NCBI GenBank assembly: GCA_964614515.1
Contig: CAZTPJ010000045.1
Location: 1-31,050, forward strand
From: CAZTPJ01 sp964614515
Lineage (GTDB): Bacteria > Planctomycetota > Phycisphaerae > Phycisphaerales > UBA1924
DNA: 31,050 nucleotides
Reading direction: 5' to 3'
The notes beneath the pieces are model-generated. The model did no database searches. It was not told the origin of the DNA and worked only from the letters and a program-made list of their open reading frames with translations. Position numbers and translations under genes: made by a program. Below are positions 14,101 through 22,100 of this stretch, one piece after another. The number at the start of each line of letters is the position of its first letter. Within the stretch, counting starts at the first letter, position 1.

Positions 14101-14475
14101 TACATTCACAACGATGTGGAGCATTCCATCGAGGCGAAACTCGATCGCGTCGATCAGGTCGGCGGCGCATTTCGCATCGTGGACTACAAATCCGGGTATC
14201 CGAAGAAGGAACTGCTCGAGCCAAAGCGCGATGATCTGCAACTCGGGATTTACGCGATGGCGCTGCCCGCGCTCCTCAATGAGGCGGGGCCGCACGTTGG
14301 CACGGCCGAGTATTGGCTGCTTCAGACGTGCGAGCGCGGTGTGATCAGCCTCGGCGACCTGAAGATCGACAAGATTCGCGCAAAGATCGATCGCGCGATC
14401 GAAGGCATGCTCGCGGGTCGATGGGAGAAGGGCAAGGAGTGCCGCGGGCGATGTGAGATTCTTGGGCCGGGCTGA
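11200..14475 (+). CDS. UvrD-family helicase fused to a PD-(D/E)XK nuclease
   Basis: The 1091-residue protein is a superfamily 1 DNA helicase-nuclease of the kind that processes double-strand ends (AdnAB/AddAB-like). Helicase motifs are complete: Walker A GPGTGKT (29-35), Walker B DEFQDVN (from 251), GDDDQSIYLFRGA, LEANYRS, LTAHASKGLEFDTVF, and VACTRAERR (from about 679). The nuclease domain starts at LSYSAINEYLECPRC (about 851-865) and has His889 in GTAAHE, Asp982 in AKLDRVD, and Asp995 and Lys997 in VDYKSG, then QLGIYAM. Cys862 and Cys865, with Cys1081 and Cys1085 at the end, recall an iron-sulfur staple but with atypical spacing. There is no AdnA/AddB partner gene here, so it may work alone. 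Confidence 0.88.
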   Translation: MAQTLHESLNDQQREAVFHRDGPLAVLAGPGTGKTRVIIHRIARMIEDDGVLPESVLAVTFTVRAAEELRSRLAGLIGASKADRVQAGTFHGFARRLVVRYRDLLGLDREPELADSAQQRRVLREIVRRAELKDRLVARGWDAIIDDTLTLMGRLRDHAITPEDFARRVQTRRKAVESGDVQLDDVALEAEQAMLDELEQQAILYERFQSALRERSLTTFDDDIARCLELLRGRAQAAAIVRADCRHILVDEFQDVNLAQIELLRLLAPASSRPDLCVVGDDDQSIYLFRGADDRAFHRFAQSWPGHRVVPLEANYRSARPIVDVANCVIARSHARFAPDKRIISHAKPEDRRGTVVECVLVPGDEHDGPLIAAMLRAARAAEPQRPWKQYAVIARTHLDLLRVSAALEIEGIPSVQARKPSPMNDEAVKDLFAWITLLLEPTQFAIAGRLLRRAPISLDVTLATEALREYRAAVWRSEAGEASRPGAFVAWLVARLPGDARVSRLGRLWDELFEIASHEPADVVLWRIITRAELAHAELLPERERARRVTSLVDVLRFSRQRMGQLDPPADLRAFHAYFNDLNQHEQDHLSEMLDRTASTGEEATFDDVDAVRLLTAHASKGLEFDTVFVPRVNPGPGYPKTSGGSAEELPDWLVDRAGDTRTLKERTLDEERRLFYVACTRAERRLVMLTKETKSPSKSTHFAQELMGEPPGEHGPVVVVRSAHDIAAVADDEAFAASLTRDKGADGLRELVGRLRRDARIEAAVALDRADAADVDPTALGPIEHAMRRAALRLALAAHIERRRSSPPWADDHASELGIDLVAVHEAIAGDSPVMAGVSFPPLKPPLRLSYSAINEYLECPRCFYLKRELRLGDDPSEAMNIGTAAHEALKQFYEQWRTADSEGRPTPSARVLSDLARQVFMRLSVGPAPAGALEQLLAQTAQYYEKMHDASANILHLEETVTFPYIHNDVEHSIEAKLDRVDQVGGAFRIVDYKSGYPKKELLEPKRDDLQLGIYAMALPALLNEAGPHVGTAEYWLLQTCERGVISLGDLKIDKIRAKIDRAIEGMLAGRWEKGKECRGRCEILGPG

Positions 14476-14487
14476 TGTGCGTCAGCC
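14470..14487. terminator. Small shared hairpin between convergent genes
   Basis: GGCTGA and TCAGCC pair around a six-base loop and contain the stop codons of both convergent genes (14473-14475 and 14482-14484). The stem is only six pairs with no U tract, so a terminator role is weakly supported. Confidence 0.2.
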
Positions 14488-15207
14488 GCCGCCGCGAGCG
14501 CTGCGGATGCGCTCTTCGTCGTAAAAGAGTTCAGCGATGCCACGTCCGGCGAACCTGGCGAGTTCGATGTGGACCTGTTCGGCTTCAGAGCGGGACTTTG
14601 GCGGGTCACGCGTGCGCATGGATCGCTTGATGACGAGTGGATAACCCGCGCCGCTCGCGGGCCAGATGCGACTGTCGCTGGCGACGTCGATGAGTTTGAC
14701 CGTGGCGACGACGGTTGGTTCATAGATCTGGCCGTCGGAAGAGAGCGAGAAACTCTCGATGCCGACCCAGATGACCTGATCCGCGCCGACCGTTCGCCCG
14801 ATGGCGGCGATCGAGGGCGGCTCGCCGCCGCGAGCCTGGGCCGCGACGGCGATGGTTGACCGGGCGCTGATGGCGTCGGCGACGAGGTTCTTGTTGAGGA
14901 GGATCTGTTCGGCTTCCTCGCCCATGATGATGCGCAGTTGTGTGCGCGGGATTCGTCCGCCCGGATCATCGATCAGAATGGCGATCTTCTTTTCCTTGTC
15001 CAGCGTGTGCTCACGATAGATCTTCGGTGGGCCGTGCGCGAGCAGGAAGACCGGGCCGAGGATGTTGCACCCAGCCATGGTCACGGCGATGATGACGCCC
15101 AGCATTGCGAGCATCGCGCCGGATCTCGCCGTCATGCGGCGCGACGCACGCGCGCTGGACCACGCGCGAGGCGCTGATCGCGGCCGGGTTCGGCTGATGT
15201 CGTTCAT
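14482..15207 (-). CDS. Lipoprotein, unknown function (paralogue A)
   Basis: The 241-residue protein has a basic leader, a hydrophobic segment (AMLAMLGVIIAVTMA) and a lipobox ending at Cys47 (TMAGC), so it is probably lipidated and exported. The mature part has EKKIAILIDDPGG, an 'A..GRTVGADQVIWVGIESFSLSSDG' block and a final AELFYDEE. Its central block resembles the 'LGVERLIYIDLYEFRL' block of the neighbouring lipoprotein, so the two are probably paralogues. AAAGGGA precedes the ATG at 15207 by eight bases; the next ATG at residue 25 would give a more ordinary signal length. It is 30 bases downstream of paralogue B and likely cotranscribed. The function is unknown. Confidence 0.75.
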   Translation of the reverse strand: MNDISRTRPRSAPRAWSSARASRRMTARSGAMLAMLGVIIAVTMAGCNILGPVFLLAHGPPKIYREHTLDKEKKIAILIDDPGGRIPRTQLRIIMGEEAEQILLNKNLVADAISARSTIAVAAQARGGEPPSIAAIGRTVGADQVIWVGIESFSLSSDGQIYEPTVVATVKLIDVASDSRIWPASGAGYPLVIKRSMRTRDPPKSRSEAEQVHIELARFAGRGIAELFYDEERIRSARGGG

Positions 15208-15237
15208 GCGTTGGTCCCTTTCGGCTGTGAAACGGCG

Positions 15238-15909
15238 TCAATACGGCAGATCTCGTTTCTCTTTGTGATCGTAGAACGTCCAGGCGGTTCGTTCGGCGAA
15301 GCGCATCAGCAGCACGGTGCCGACCTGCGAGCCGGACATCTCTCCTTCGCCGTACCCATCGCCATCGGGGTACGTCACACGAACCGACTTCTCGAACACC
15401 GGCTCATCGGGAAGGGCCGACTCGACTTCGATGACAGCAACGCGCCCCGCGGCCACGCCCTGCCAGATGTACCGGTTTCCGGGATCGTTGAGTCGAAACT
15501 CGTACAGATCGATATAGATCAGGCGTTCAACGCCGAGATATTCGGCCAGTTCGCCGAGCGTCATCGCCTGCCAACCCGGTCGTTCATACAACTTTGCCAG
15601 AAGGAGGTCCGGCTGTGCATATCCCGATGCGCCTGCGTGTTCAGCGAGCGTCTCGCTGATGCGCACCGTCAGGCCTGACACCACGCCCGGATAGTCCGCC
15701 TGGATCAATCGGTCGGCCGCGACCACCACGCCAAACGACTTGCCCTTGAGTCCCCTATATTCCGCGGCGACGGACATCGGCACCTCGCGCTGGTACGAAT
15801 CGGCGAGGAAACCGAACAACTGACACCCGCTCATCACCGTCAGCAGCCCGGTCATGAGCATCGCGCCCAGAAGGCGAACACGACTTCCCGTGCGTCTTGA
15901 TCGAGGCAT
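15238..15909 (-). CDS. Lipoprotein, unknown function (paralogue B)
   Basis: The 223-residue protein has a basic leader MPRSRRTGSRVR, a hydrophobic segment and a lipobox ending at Cys29 (VMSGC), then QLFGFLADSYQREVP. The mature domain reads KGKSFGVVVAADRLIQADYP, a helix RISETLAEHAGASGY, ELAEYLGVERLIYIDLYEFRL and, near the end, MRFAERTAWTFYDHKE. I do not recognise a named family; the alternation of beta strands and helices resembles small periplasmic lipoproteins that assemble at the envelope. The start at 15909 follows AGGAG by seven bases. The open frame extends to 15972 but overlaps the preceding gene. Confidence 0.75.
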   Translation of the reverse strand: MPRSRRTGSRVRLLGAMLMTGLLTVMSGCQLFGFLADSYQREVPMSVAAEYRGLKGKSFGVVVAADRLIQADYPGVVSGLTVRISETLAEHAGASGYAQPDLLLAKLYERPGWQAMTLGELAEYLGVERLIYIDLYEFRLNDPGNRYIWQGVAAGRVAVIEVESALPDEPVFEKSVRVTYPDGDGYGEGEMSGSQVGTVLLMRFAERTAWTFYDHKEKRDLPY

Positions 15910-15925
15910 GTCACCGCTCCTGGGC

Positions 15926-16429
15926 CTACCGGCCGGTCCACGTTGCCCACTTGTACGCCCACGCGACCACAACGGATCCCCCCAGCATCCACAGGATGCG
16001 CGGCGTCAACGCCCTCCCAGCATAGCGACCTACGGCCGAGCCTGTCGTGGCCACATGGGCAGCCCCCCAGAAAACCGTGGCCGTGAGCAGCGCGAGGAAC
16101 GCGCCGAAAGGTTGGGCGTGAAAGGCGGCGACAAGGTCCCCATCCGCCGCGTGGGCGAAGGCCGTGGTCATCCCGCACGTCGGGCAGGGGGCATCGAAGG
16201 TCACGCTCCAGGTGCAGGGGGGCATTCCCAGGCGGGTATGCGTGCCGTGGCCGGCGGTGGCGGGCTCAAGCCACGCGGCCACACTCAACAGGGCGAGACA
16301 TGCGAAGGCCAATCCTGCGGCGGCGATGCGCGAGATTCGTGAGGATGGACGGCGAGAAATCCGAACCGTCGACGGACGAGCCGGACCCGCAGCGTCAGTC
16401 AAACTTGAAGACGCCTTTGCGGATTCCAT
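15926..16429 (-). CDS. DUF2752 membrane protein
   Basis: The product of up to 167 residues has three hydrophobic segments: about 36-54, FGAFLALLTATVFWGAAHV, and ILWMLGGSVVVAWAY. It also has the DUF2752 hallmark CPTCGMTTAF after the first segment. The two cysteines of CPTC look like a redox or metal site. It belongs to the inner membrane and the function is unknown. The start is uncertain: the ATG at 16429 overlaps the end of nuoA by 35 bases, and a TTG at 16402 is an alternative. It lies between nuoA and two lipoprotein genes, all on one strand. The gap to the downstream lipoprotein start is 16 bases. Confidence 0.78.
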   Translation of the reverse strand: MESAKASSSLTDAAGPARPSTVRISRRPSSRISRIAAAGLAFACLALLSVAAWLEPATAGHGTHTRLGMPPCTWSVTFDAPCPTCGMTTAFAHAADGDLVAAFHAQPFGAFLALLTATVFWGAAHVATTGSAVGRYAGRALTPRILWMLGGSVVVAWAYKWATWTGR

Positions 16430-16790
16430 ACAGATACGCCACGACGGTGGTGAGCAGGAAGAACAAAATGCGCCCGAGCCAGACCAGACCCTCCGGGTTG
16501 GCCGGGTCGATGTTCGGGAACGTGGTCGCCCAGGGGTACAGGAAGATGATCTCCACGTCAAACACGAGGAAGACCACGGCAATGAGATAGAACCGGACAT
16601 TGAACCGCTTGCGGGCCGTGCCCACCGGGTTCATGCCGGATTCATACGCCATGCCCTTGACGCGGCCCGCGCGGCGCGGGCCGATGAGCAGCGTGCCGAC
16701 GATGTTGACGACGGCGAACGTGATCGCCATGCCCAGAATCAGGGCGATGGGCAGATACGAGTCCAGTTCAACCCAGCCGAGGGTCCACAT
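16395..16790 (-). CDS. nuoA: NADH-quinone oxidoreductase subunit A
   Basis: NuoA is a three-helix subunit at the membrane arm of complex I, which couples NADH oxidation to proton pumping. The 131-residue protein shows YLPIALILGMAITFAVVNIVGTLL, the typical MAYESGMNPVGTARKRFNVRFYLIAVVFLVFDVEIIFLYPWA, and a last helix VWLGRILFFLLTTVVAYLYG. Length and sequence are ordinary. The conserved loop with E and C/G before NPVG is present. No other nuo gene is visible; the gene sits between pcrA and a DUF2752 gene, so complex I genes must be elsewhere if the complex exists. TATCAT lies six bases before the ATG at 16790, so it may have its own promoter. Confidence 0.93.
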   Translation of the reverse strand: MWTLGWVELDSYLPIALILGMAITFAVVNIVGTLLIGPRRAGRVKGMAYESGMNPVGTARKRFNVRFYLIAVVFLVFDVEIIFLYPWATTFPNIDPANPEGLVWLGRILFFLLTTVVAYLYGIRKGVFKFD

Positions 16791-16796
16791 GGGCGG

Positions 16797-16802
16797 ATGA
16801 TA
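16797..16802 (-). promoter_or_regulatory. -10-like TATCAT six bases before nuoA
   Basis: The TATCAT hexamer is followed by CCGCCC and the ATG at 16790. The same hexamer and the same gap occur before coaC. Confidence 0.45.
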
Positions 16803-16828
16803 CGCGGGTGTGGGCGGGAAAGTCGAAA

Positions 16829-19180
16829 CTATGGCAGCACCTTGATCGGGACGTAGCCAAGCACGATGGTCTTGACCCCGATGCCGCGGAAACGGATCGT
16901 CACGCGCGGCTTGACACCACCTTCAACGGACAGGATTTCACCTGTACCAAACTGCGGGTGAATCACGCGAAGCCCGGGCTTGAACTCGCCTTCGCCCGCG
17001 TCGGCGGAGTCCTCGCCATAATGCTCAACTCCACCATCGCCAAAGTCACTCCACTCCGACTGACCCGAGCGATCCTGCCAGTTGACCACGGCCAAGTCAA
17101 TCTCACTAAGGAATCGGCTGGCCATGGTTCGTTCCGAGATGCCGCGCTGGGTGCGCCGGGCCGCGCTGGTGATCAGCAGCCGTCGCATCGCCCGCGTGAT
17201 GCCCACGAACGTGAGGCGTCGTTCCTCTTCCATTGCGTCTTCGTGGTCGAGCGCACGATGCCCGGGCAACACGCCCTCTTCCAGCGCGATCATCGCCACG
17301 CCGGCGAACTCGAGGCCCTTGGCCGCGTGCAGCGTCATGAGCGTCACGGCCCCCTGATCCGGATCCACCGTGTCGGCGTCTGCGACGAGGGCGACGGACT
17401 CGAGATACGCCCGCAGCAGCGCGTGCAGACTCGGCGGCGATGGCTCGTTGGCGTTCGTCGCCGGCGGGCCGAACGCGGGGTCGGAATCCGGGTCATACTC
17501 CAACTCGAAGTCGGCCGCGGCGGAGATGATCTCGTGGAGATTCGCGACGCGAGATTCTTCAGCCTCGGTCGGCGTTCGCGCGGCCTGTTGGCGATACATC
17601 GACTCCAAGCCGGATTCGGTGATGACCTGTCGCACAAGTTCGGTCAGCGTCGTCGCGACCTGATCGCCGAAAAACGTGCCCTTGCCGGACCACGCGTCGA
17701 TCTTGGCGACAAATCCGGCGACGGCCGTCTTGGCTCTCGCGTTAAGTTTGTCGATCGCGGCGGGTTCGCGCATGGTTTGAAGCAGCGGTGTGTTGAGGCT
17801 CGTGGACCATGACTCAAGATGTGCAACCGTCGCGTCGCTGATGCCTCGGGCCGGCGTGTTGATGATTCGGCGCACCGAGACATCATCGGCCGGATTCGCC
17901 AGCACGCGCAGATAGGCCAGGGCGTTCTTGACTTCTTCCCGCTGATAGAAGGCCGTGCCGCGCGCGACGAGATATGGAATCCCCGCGCGGCGCAGGATGT
18001 CTTCCATCACGCGGCTGAGCGCGTTGTTTCGATAGAACACCGCCAGATCCCGCCACGCGGGACCGTCGGGCGCATCGTGCAGTTCGCGCAGCCAGTCTCG
18101 CACGATCATCGCCTCATGATGTTCATCGCGGCAGAGCGTGATCTCGACGGGTTCGCCGCCCTCGCGCCGCGTGAACAGCGGCTTGTGCTTGCGCATCGCG
18201 TTATGCTTGATGAGCGAGTCCGCGGCCTTGAGAATCGGCGCCGTCGAACGGAAGTTCTCGCCCAGGGCGATGACCTTTGCGGTGGGATATCGTGACTCAA
18301 ATTCGAGGATGTTCGAGATGTCCGCGCCGCGCCATGCGTAGATGGACTGATCGGGATCGCCGACGACGCAGATGTTCGGCCCATCGCCAGCGCCGGCCAG
18401 CAGCGACGCGATCTCAAACTGCACGCGATTGGTGTCCTGATACTCATCAATCAACAGGTATCGCCAACGCGACTGACACTCCGCGCGAATCTCGACCTTC
18501 TGCTTGAGCATCGCCGACACATGCATGAGCAGATCGTCAAAGTCCACCGCGTTGGCCGAAGTCAGCGCGGCCTGATACGCCCGATAGACCCGCGCCACGG
18601 TCTTGCCATAGAAGTCCCGCGCAGCGCCCGCGAACAGGTTCGGATCCTGCGACGCGTTCTTCGCACGACTGATGGTCTCAAGCACGCTGCGCGGCGGAAA
18701 GTTCTCTTTCGAAACATCGAGCGCGGCCAGCGTCCGCTTCATCAGGTCAAGTTGATCGGCGGAGTCGTAGATCGCGAAGTCCGGCTTGAGGCCCGCGATG
18801 CCGGAAACTTCGGCATATCGCCGCAGCAACCGGGCGCACAGCGCGTGAAACGTCGTCACCGTCAGGCCGCGGGCCGCGCTTTCGTCGCTCCCCACCGCGT
18901 CGAGCGCACGCTGACGCATCTCGCCCGCCGCCTTGTTCGTAAACGTCACCGCGAGAATCGACCACGGCGGCACGCCCGTTCGCACGAGGTGCGCGATGCG
19001 CCGCGTGATGACCCGCGTCTTCCCAGAGCCTGCGGCCGCGAGCACCAGCAGCGGACCCTCCGTGCAAAGCACGGCGTCGCGCTGCGGGCCTGTCAGGTCC
19101 GCAAGCAGTGGATCAGCGCCGTCCGAGAGATCGCGCTGGGCTTGGTCGCGCATGGATGGAGCGTAGGTCGGCGTCGTCAT
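16829..19180 (-). CDS. pcrA: ATP-dependent DNA helicase PcrA/UvrD
   Basis: This is a 3'-to-5' superfamily 1A helicase for repair and replication. The 783-residue protein has Walker A AAAGSGKT (48-55), TTFHALCARLL, the Walker B DEYQDTN, GDPDQSIYAWRGA, LGENFRS, MTLHAAKGLEF and VGITRAMRRL. The C-terminal 50 residues (FKPGLRVIHPQFGTGEIL to PIKVL) form the Tudor-like domain that in PcrA binds RNA polymerase. All motifs are intact. I chose the ATG at 19180 because it overlaps the dnaE stop as ATGA; a longer frame to 19216 only adds residues overlapping dnaE. It should be translated together with dnaE. Confidence 0.93.
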   Translation of the reverse strand: MTTPTYAPSMRDQAQRDLSDGADPLLADLTGPQRDAVLCTEGPLLVLAAAGSGKTRVITRRIAHLVRTGVPPWSILAVTFTNKAAGEMRQRALDAVGSDESAARGLTVTTFHALCARLLRRYAEVSGIAGLKPDFAIYDSADQLDLMKRTLAALDVSKENFPPRSVLETISRAKNASQDPNLFAGAARDFYGKTVARVYRAYQAALTSANAVDFDDLLMHVSAMLKQKVEIRAECQSRWRYLLIDEYQDTNRVQFEIASLLAGAGDGPNICVVGDPDQSIYAWRGADISNILEFESRYPTAKVIALGENFRSTAPILKAADSLIKHNAMRKHKPLFTRREGGEPVEITLCRDEHHEAMIVRDWLRELHDAPDGPAWRDLAVFYRNNALSRVMEDILRRAGIPYLVARGTAFYQREEVKNALAYLRVLANPADDVSVRRIINTPARGISDATVAHLESWSTSLNTPLLQTMREPAAIDKLNARAKTAVAGFVAKIDAWSGKGTFFGDQVATTLTELVRQVITESGLESMYRQQAARTPTEAEESRVANLHEIISAAADFELEYDPDSDPAFGPPATNANEPSPPSLHALLRAYLESVALVADADTVDPDQGAVTLMTLHAAKGLEFAGVAMIALEEGVLPGHRALDHEDAMEEERRLTFVGITRAMRRLLITSAARRTQRGISERTMASRFLSEIDLAVVNWQDRSGQSEWSDFGDGGVEHYGEDSADAGEGEFKPGLRVIHPQFGTGEILSVEGGVKPRVTIRFRGIGVKTIVLGYVPIKVLP

Positions 19181-22100
19181 GTCGCCGCCGCCATCGGACG
19201 CCTCTTGTTCGTCCATTCACGCCGTGGGCGAGAGCCGGGCACTTCCACGGCCATGCCATCGCGCACGCGTACCGACGCGGGGCCAAGCAGATCGACGAGT
19301 TTCTGCGTGAGCAAGGCCGTGGGCCGGATGCGCAGCGGCGGCTCGGGCGCGAGGATGGTCGTTTCCTGCGGCGACTCGATGACGAACTCAACGGGGAAGA
19401 GCGCGCCATCATCCGCGATCGCTCCGCCGCGCGTGTGGCCGTTGCCGGCGGGCAAGCCCGCGTGGGAATCGGTCGCGGTTGCAAGCAGATCTCGCACGCT
19501 ACGCAGTGTCGTCGTTGCACTTGACCCTAGATGCTCGGTGCGAATCGTCAGTCGCAGGCGTCCCGGAAGCAGGGGCACGCCGTCGATGGGCACAGCCCGC
19601 TCGACGATGAGTTGCGCATCGCCGCGCGAGTGATCCACGCGCCCCAGCATGAACACGCTCGCGTCCGCCTGTACCACGTCCGCGAGTTGCGCAAAGACAT
19701 CCGCGAACAGCACCGCGTCAAGCGTGCCTTCGCGATCTTCAAACGTCACGATGCCCATCTTCTGCCCGGCCGAGCGGCCTTGTTTGACAATGAGCGACCG
19801 CACCGACTGAATCGTCCCGCCGAGCACAGCGCGGGAATCCTGCGGGGCTTTCTTCACTGACTCCGTCGTGGCCGTGGCGAAAACCTCAACCCACGATGAC
19901 CACCGTTCAAGCGGATGGCTGGAGAGAAAGAAGCCCAGAATGCTTTTCTCTCGCGCGAGCATGTCGGCTTCCGACCACGCAGGCACGCGGGCGAGCGAAA
20001 TCGCGGGCTTCACGGCCGGTCCGGCATCATCACCGCCGCCGCCAAAAAGGCTGCCCTGCCCGGCCGCACGATCCGACGCGGCGCGAGACGCCGCGGACAT
20101 CGCTTGCTCGATCGACGCCACCAGTGCGGCGCGATTGGGTCGCCCGTGGATGCCGTCGAACGCGCCGCAGACGATCAGCGCCTCGATCGTCGCCTTGTTG
20201 ATGACGCCCGCGCCGCGCACCAGCACACGCTCGCAGAAGTCGAAGATTGACGTGTATGGCGATGTGGGCTTGTCGATGGCGACGTGTTCGCGTGGCAGCG
20301 CCGTGATCGCGGCAGCCGCATCGCTCGCATCCGCATCATCAGGTTGTGGTGATTCCGCGTCTCCATCGCGAGCGGCCATGATGGCCTCAATAGCCTTCTC
20401 TCCCGCGCCCTTGATCGCCTTGAGGCCAAACCGCACATGCCCGTGGTGCGCATCGCGCGGCTCATCCTCTTCAAACACGACTGTGAAGTCCGCCTGCGAC
20501 AGGTTCACATCCGGCGGACGAACCTCCACGCCTGTCTTCGCAACGTCCGCAACCTTCGATGGCGAATTCGACGGCGTGACAAATCGTGTGCCGCGGCAGT
20601 CGTTCAAATACGGAATCCAGTCCGCCGTCTTCTGCGCTGAGGATTCATACGTCAGGAACGCGGCCATGTACTGATTCGGGAAGTACGTCTTGAGATACGC
20701 CGTCTGATACGCCACGATCGCATAGCCCGTGCTGTGGCTCTTGTTGAAGCCGTAGCCCGCGAACTTGAGGATCAGCGCGAACAGGTCTTCCGCGCCCGAT
20801 TTCGAGAGACCCTGCTTGACCGCGCCGTCGATGAATCGCGGGCGCTCGGCGTCGATCTTCTTCTGCTGCTTCTTGCTGATCGCCTTGATGAGCGTGTAGG
20901 CCCCGCGCAGCGGTATCCCGCCGAGTTCATGCACGATCTGCATGACCTGTTCCTGATACACCATCACGCCATACGTCTCGGCCGTGTGCTTGTCCACGAT
21001 CGGGTGAATGCTCGGCACGGCATCTTCGCCGTGCTTGCGCCGGTTGTAATCGGGAATCAGGTCCATCGGACCCGGGCGGAAGAGCGCGTTGGCGGCGATC
21101 AGGTCTTCAAGCCGGTCGGGCTTCATCTCAACGAGCAAACGGCGCATGCCTCCCGATTCAAACTGGAACACGCCCGTCGTGTCGCCGCGCCGGAAGAGTT
21201 CAAAGACCGTCTGGTCGTTGGCGATGAGTCGATCAAGATCGAGCGGATGGGCGGGTCGCACGCCGCGATGATCGGCCTGTCGCCACTGTTCGAAGTCCGC
21301 GCCGCGTCCGACGCCTTCCCAGATCGCCTGTTCCGGCAGCGTTTCGCGAATCAGGCGCTTGCAGCGTTCGAGCGTTGAGATCGTGCGCAGGCCGAGGAAG
21401 TCCATCTTGAGCAGGCCCATCTTCTCGCACGTCGGGCCGTCCCATTGCGTGACGATTTCATGCTCGGCCGCGCCGGTTTGCTTATACAGCGGCACGACTT
21501 CATGCAAGGGGCGTGTCGCGACGATGACGCCTGCGGCGTGAACGCTGGCGTGCCGGGCCTGGCCCTCGATGCCGCGCGCGTGATCGACAAGTTGCGTGAT
21601 GCGATCCGCGCCGACGTGTTGGCCGGGCGGAAGATCCTTGTTGATCCTCTCGAGCGCCTGGGTTTCGCCGCGATACAGGGCCGCGAAATCCGGCTCCTGG
21701 GTCAGCGCTTCGTCGAGCGTGACGCCGAGTTGCTCGGGGATCATCTTCGCGACGCGATCCGCCACGGGCAGCGACACGCCGAGCACTCTCGCCACATCGC
21801 GGATCGCCGCACGCGCCTTGAGCGTTCCGAACGTGATGATCTGCGCGACATGGCCATACTTGCGACGCACATAGTCAATCACGGCCGCACGGCCATCCTG
21901 ACACAGATCGATATCAATGTCGGGATACTCGCTTCGATCGGGATCGGTGAATCGTTCAAAGAGCAGGCCGAATCGCACGGGGCACGCGTTGGACAAGCCG
22001 AGCACATAACCGACCATGGTTCCGACGCCCGATCCGCGGGCGAGGGCCGGCACGCCATGCTCGCGGCCCCAGTTGACGAAGTCCCAGACGATGAGGAAGT

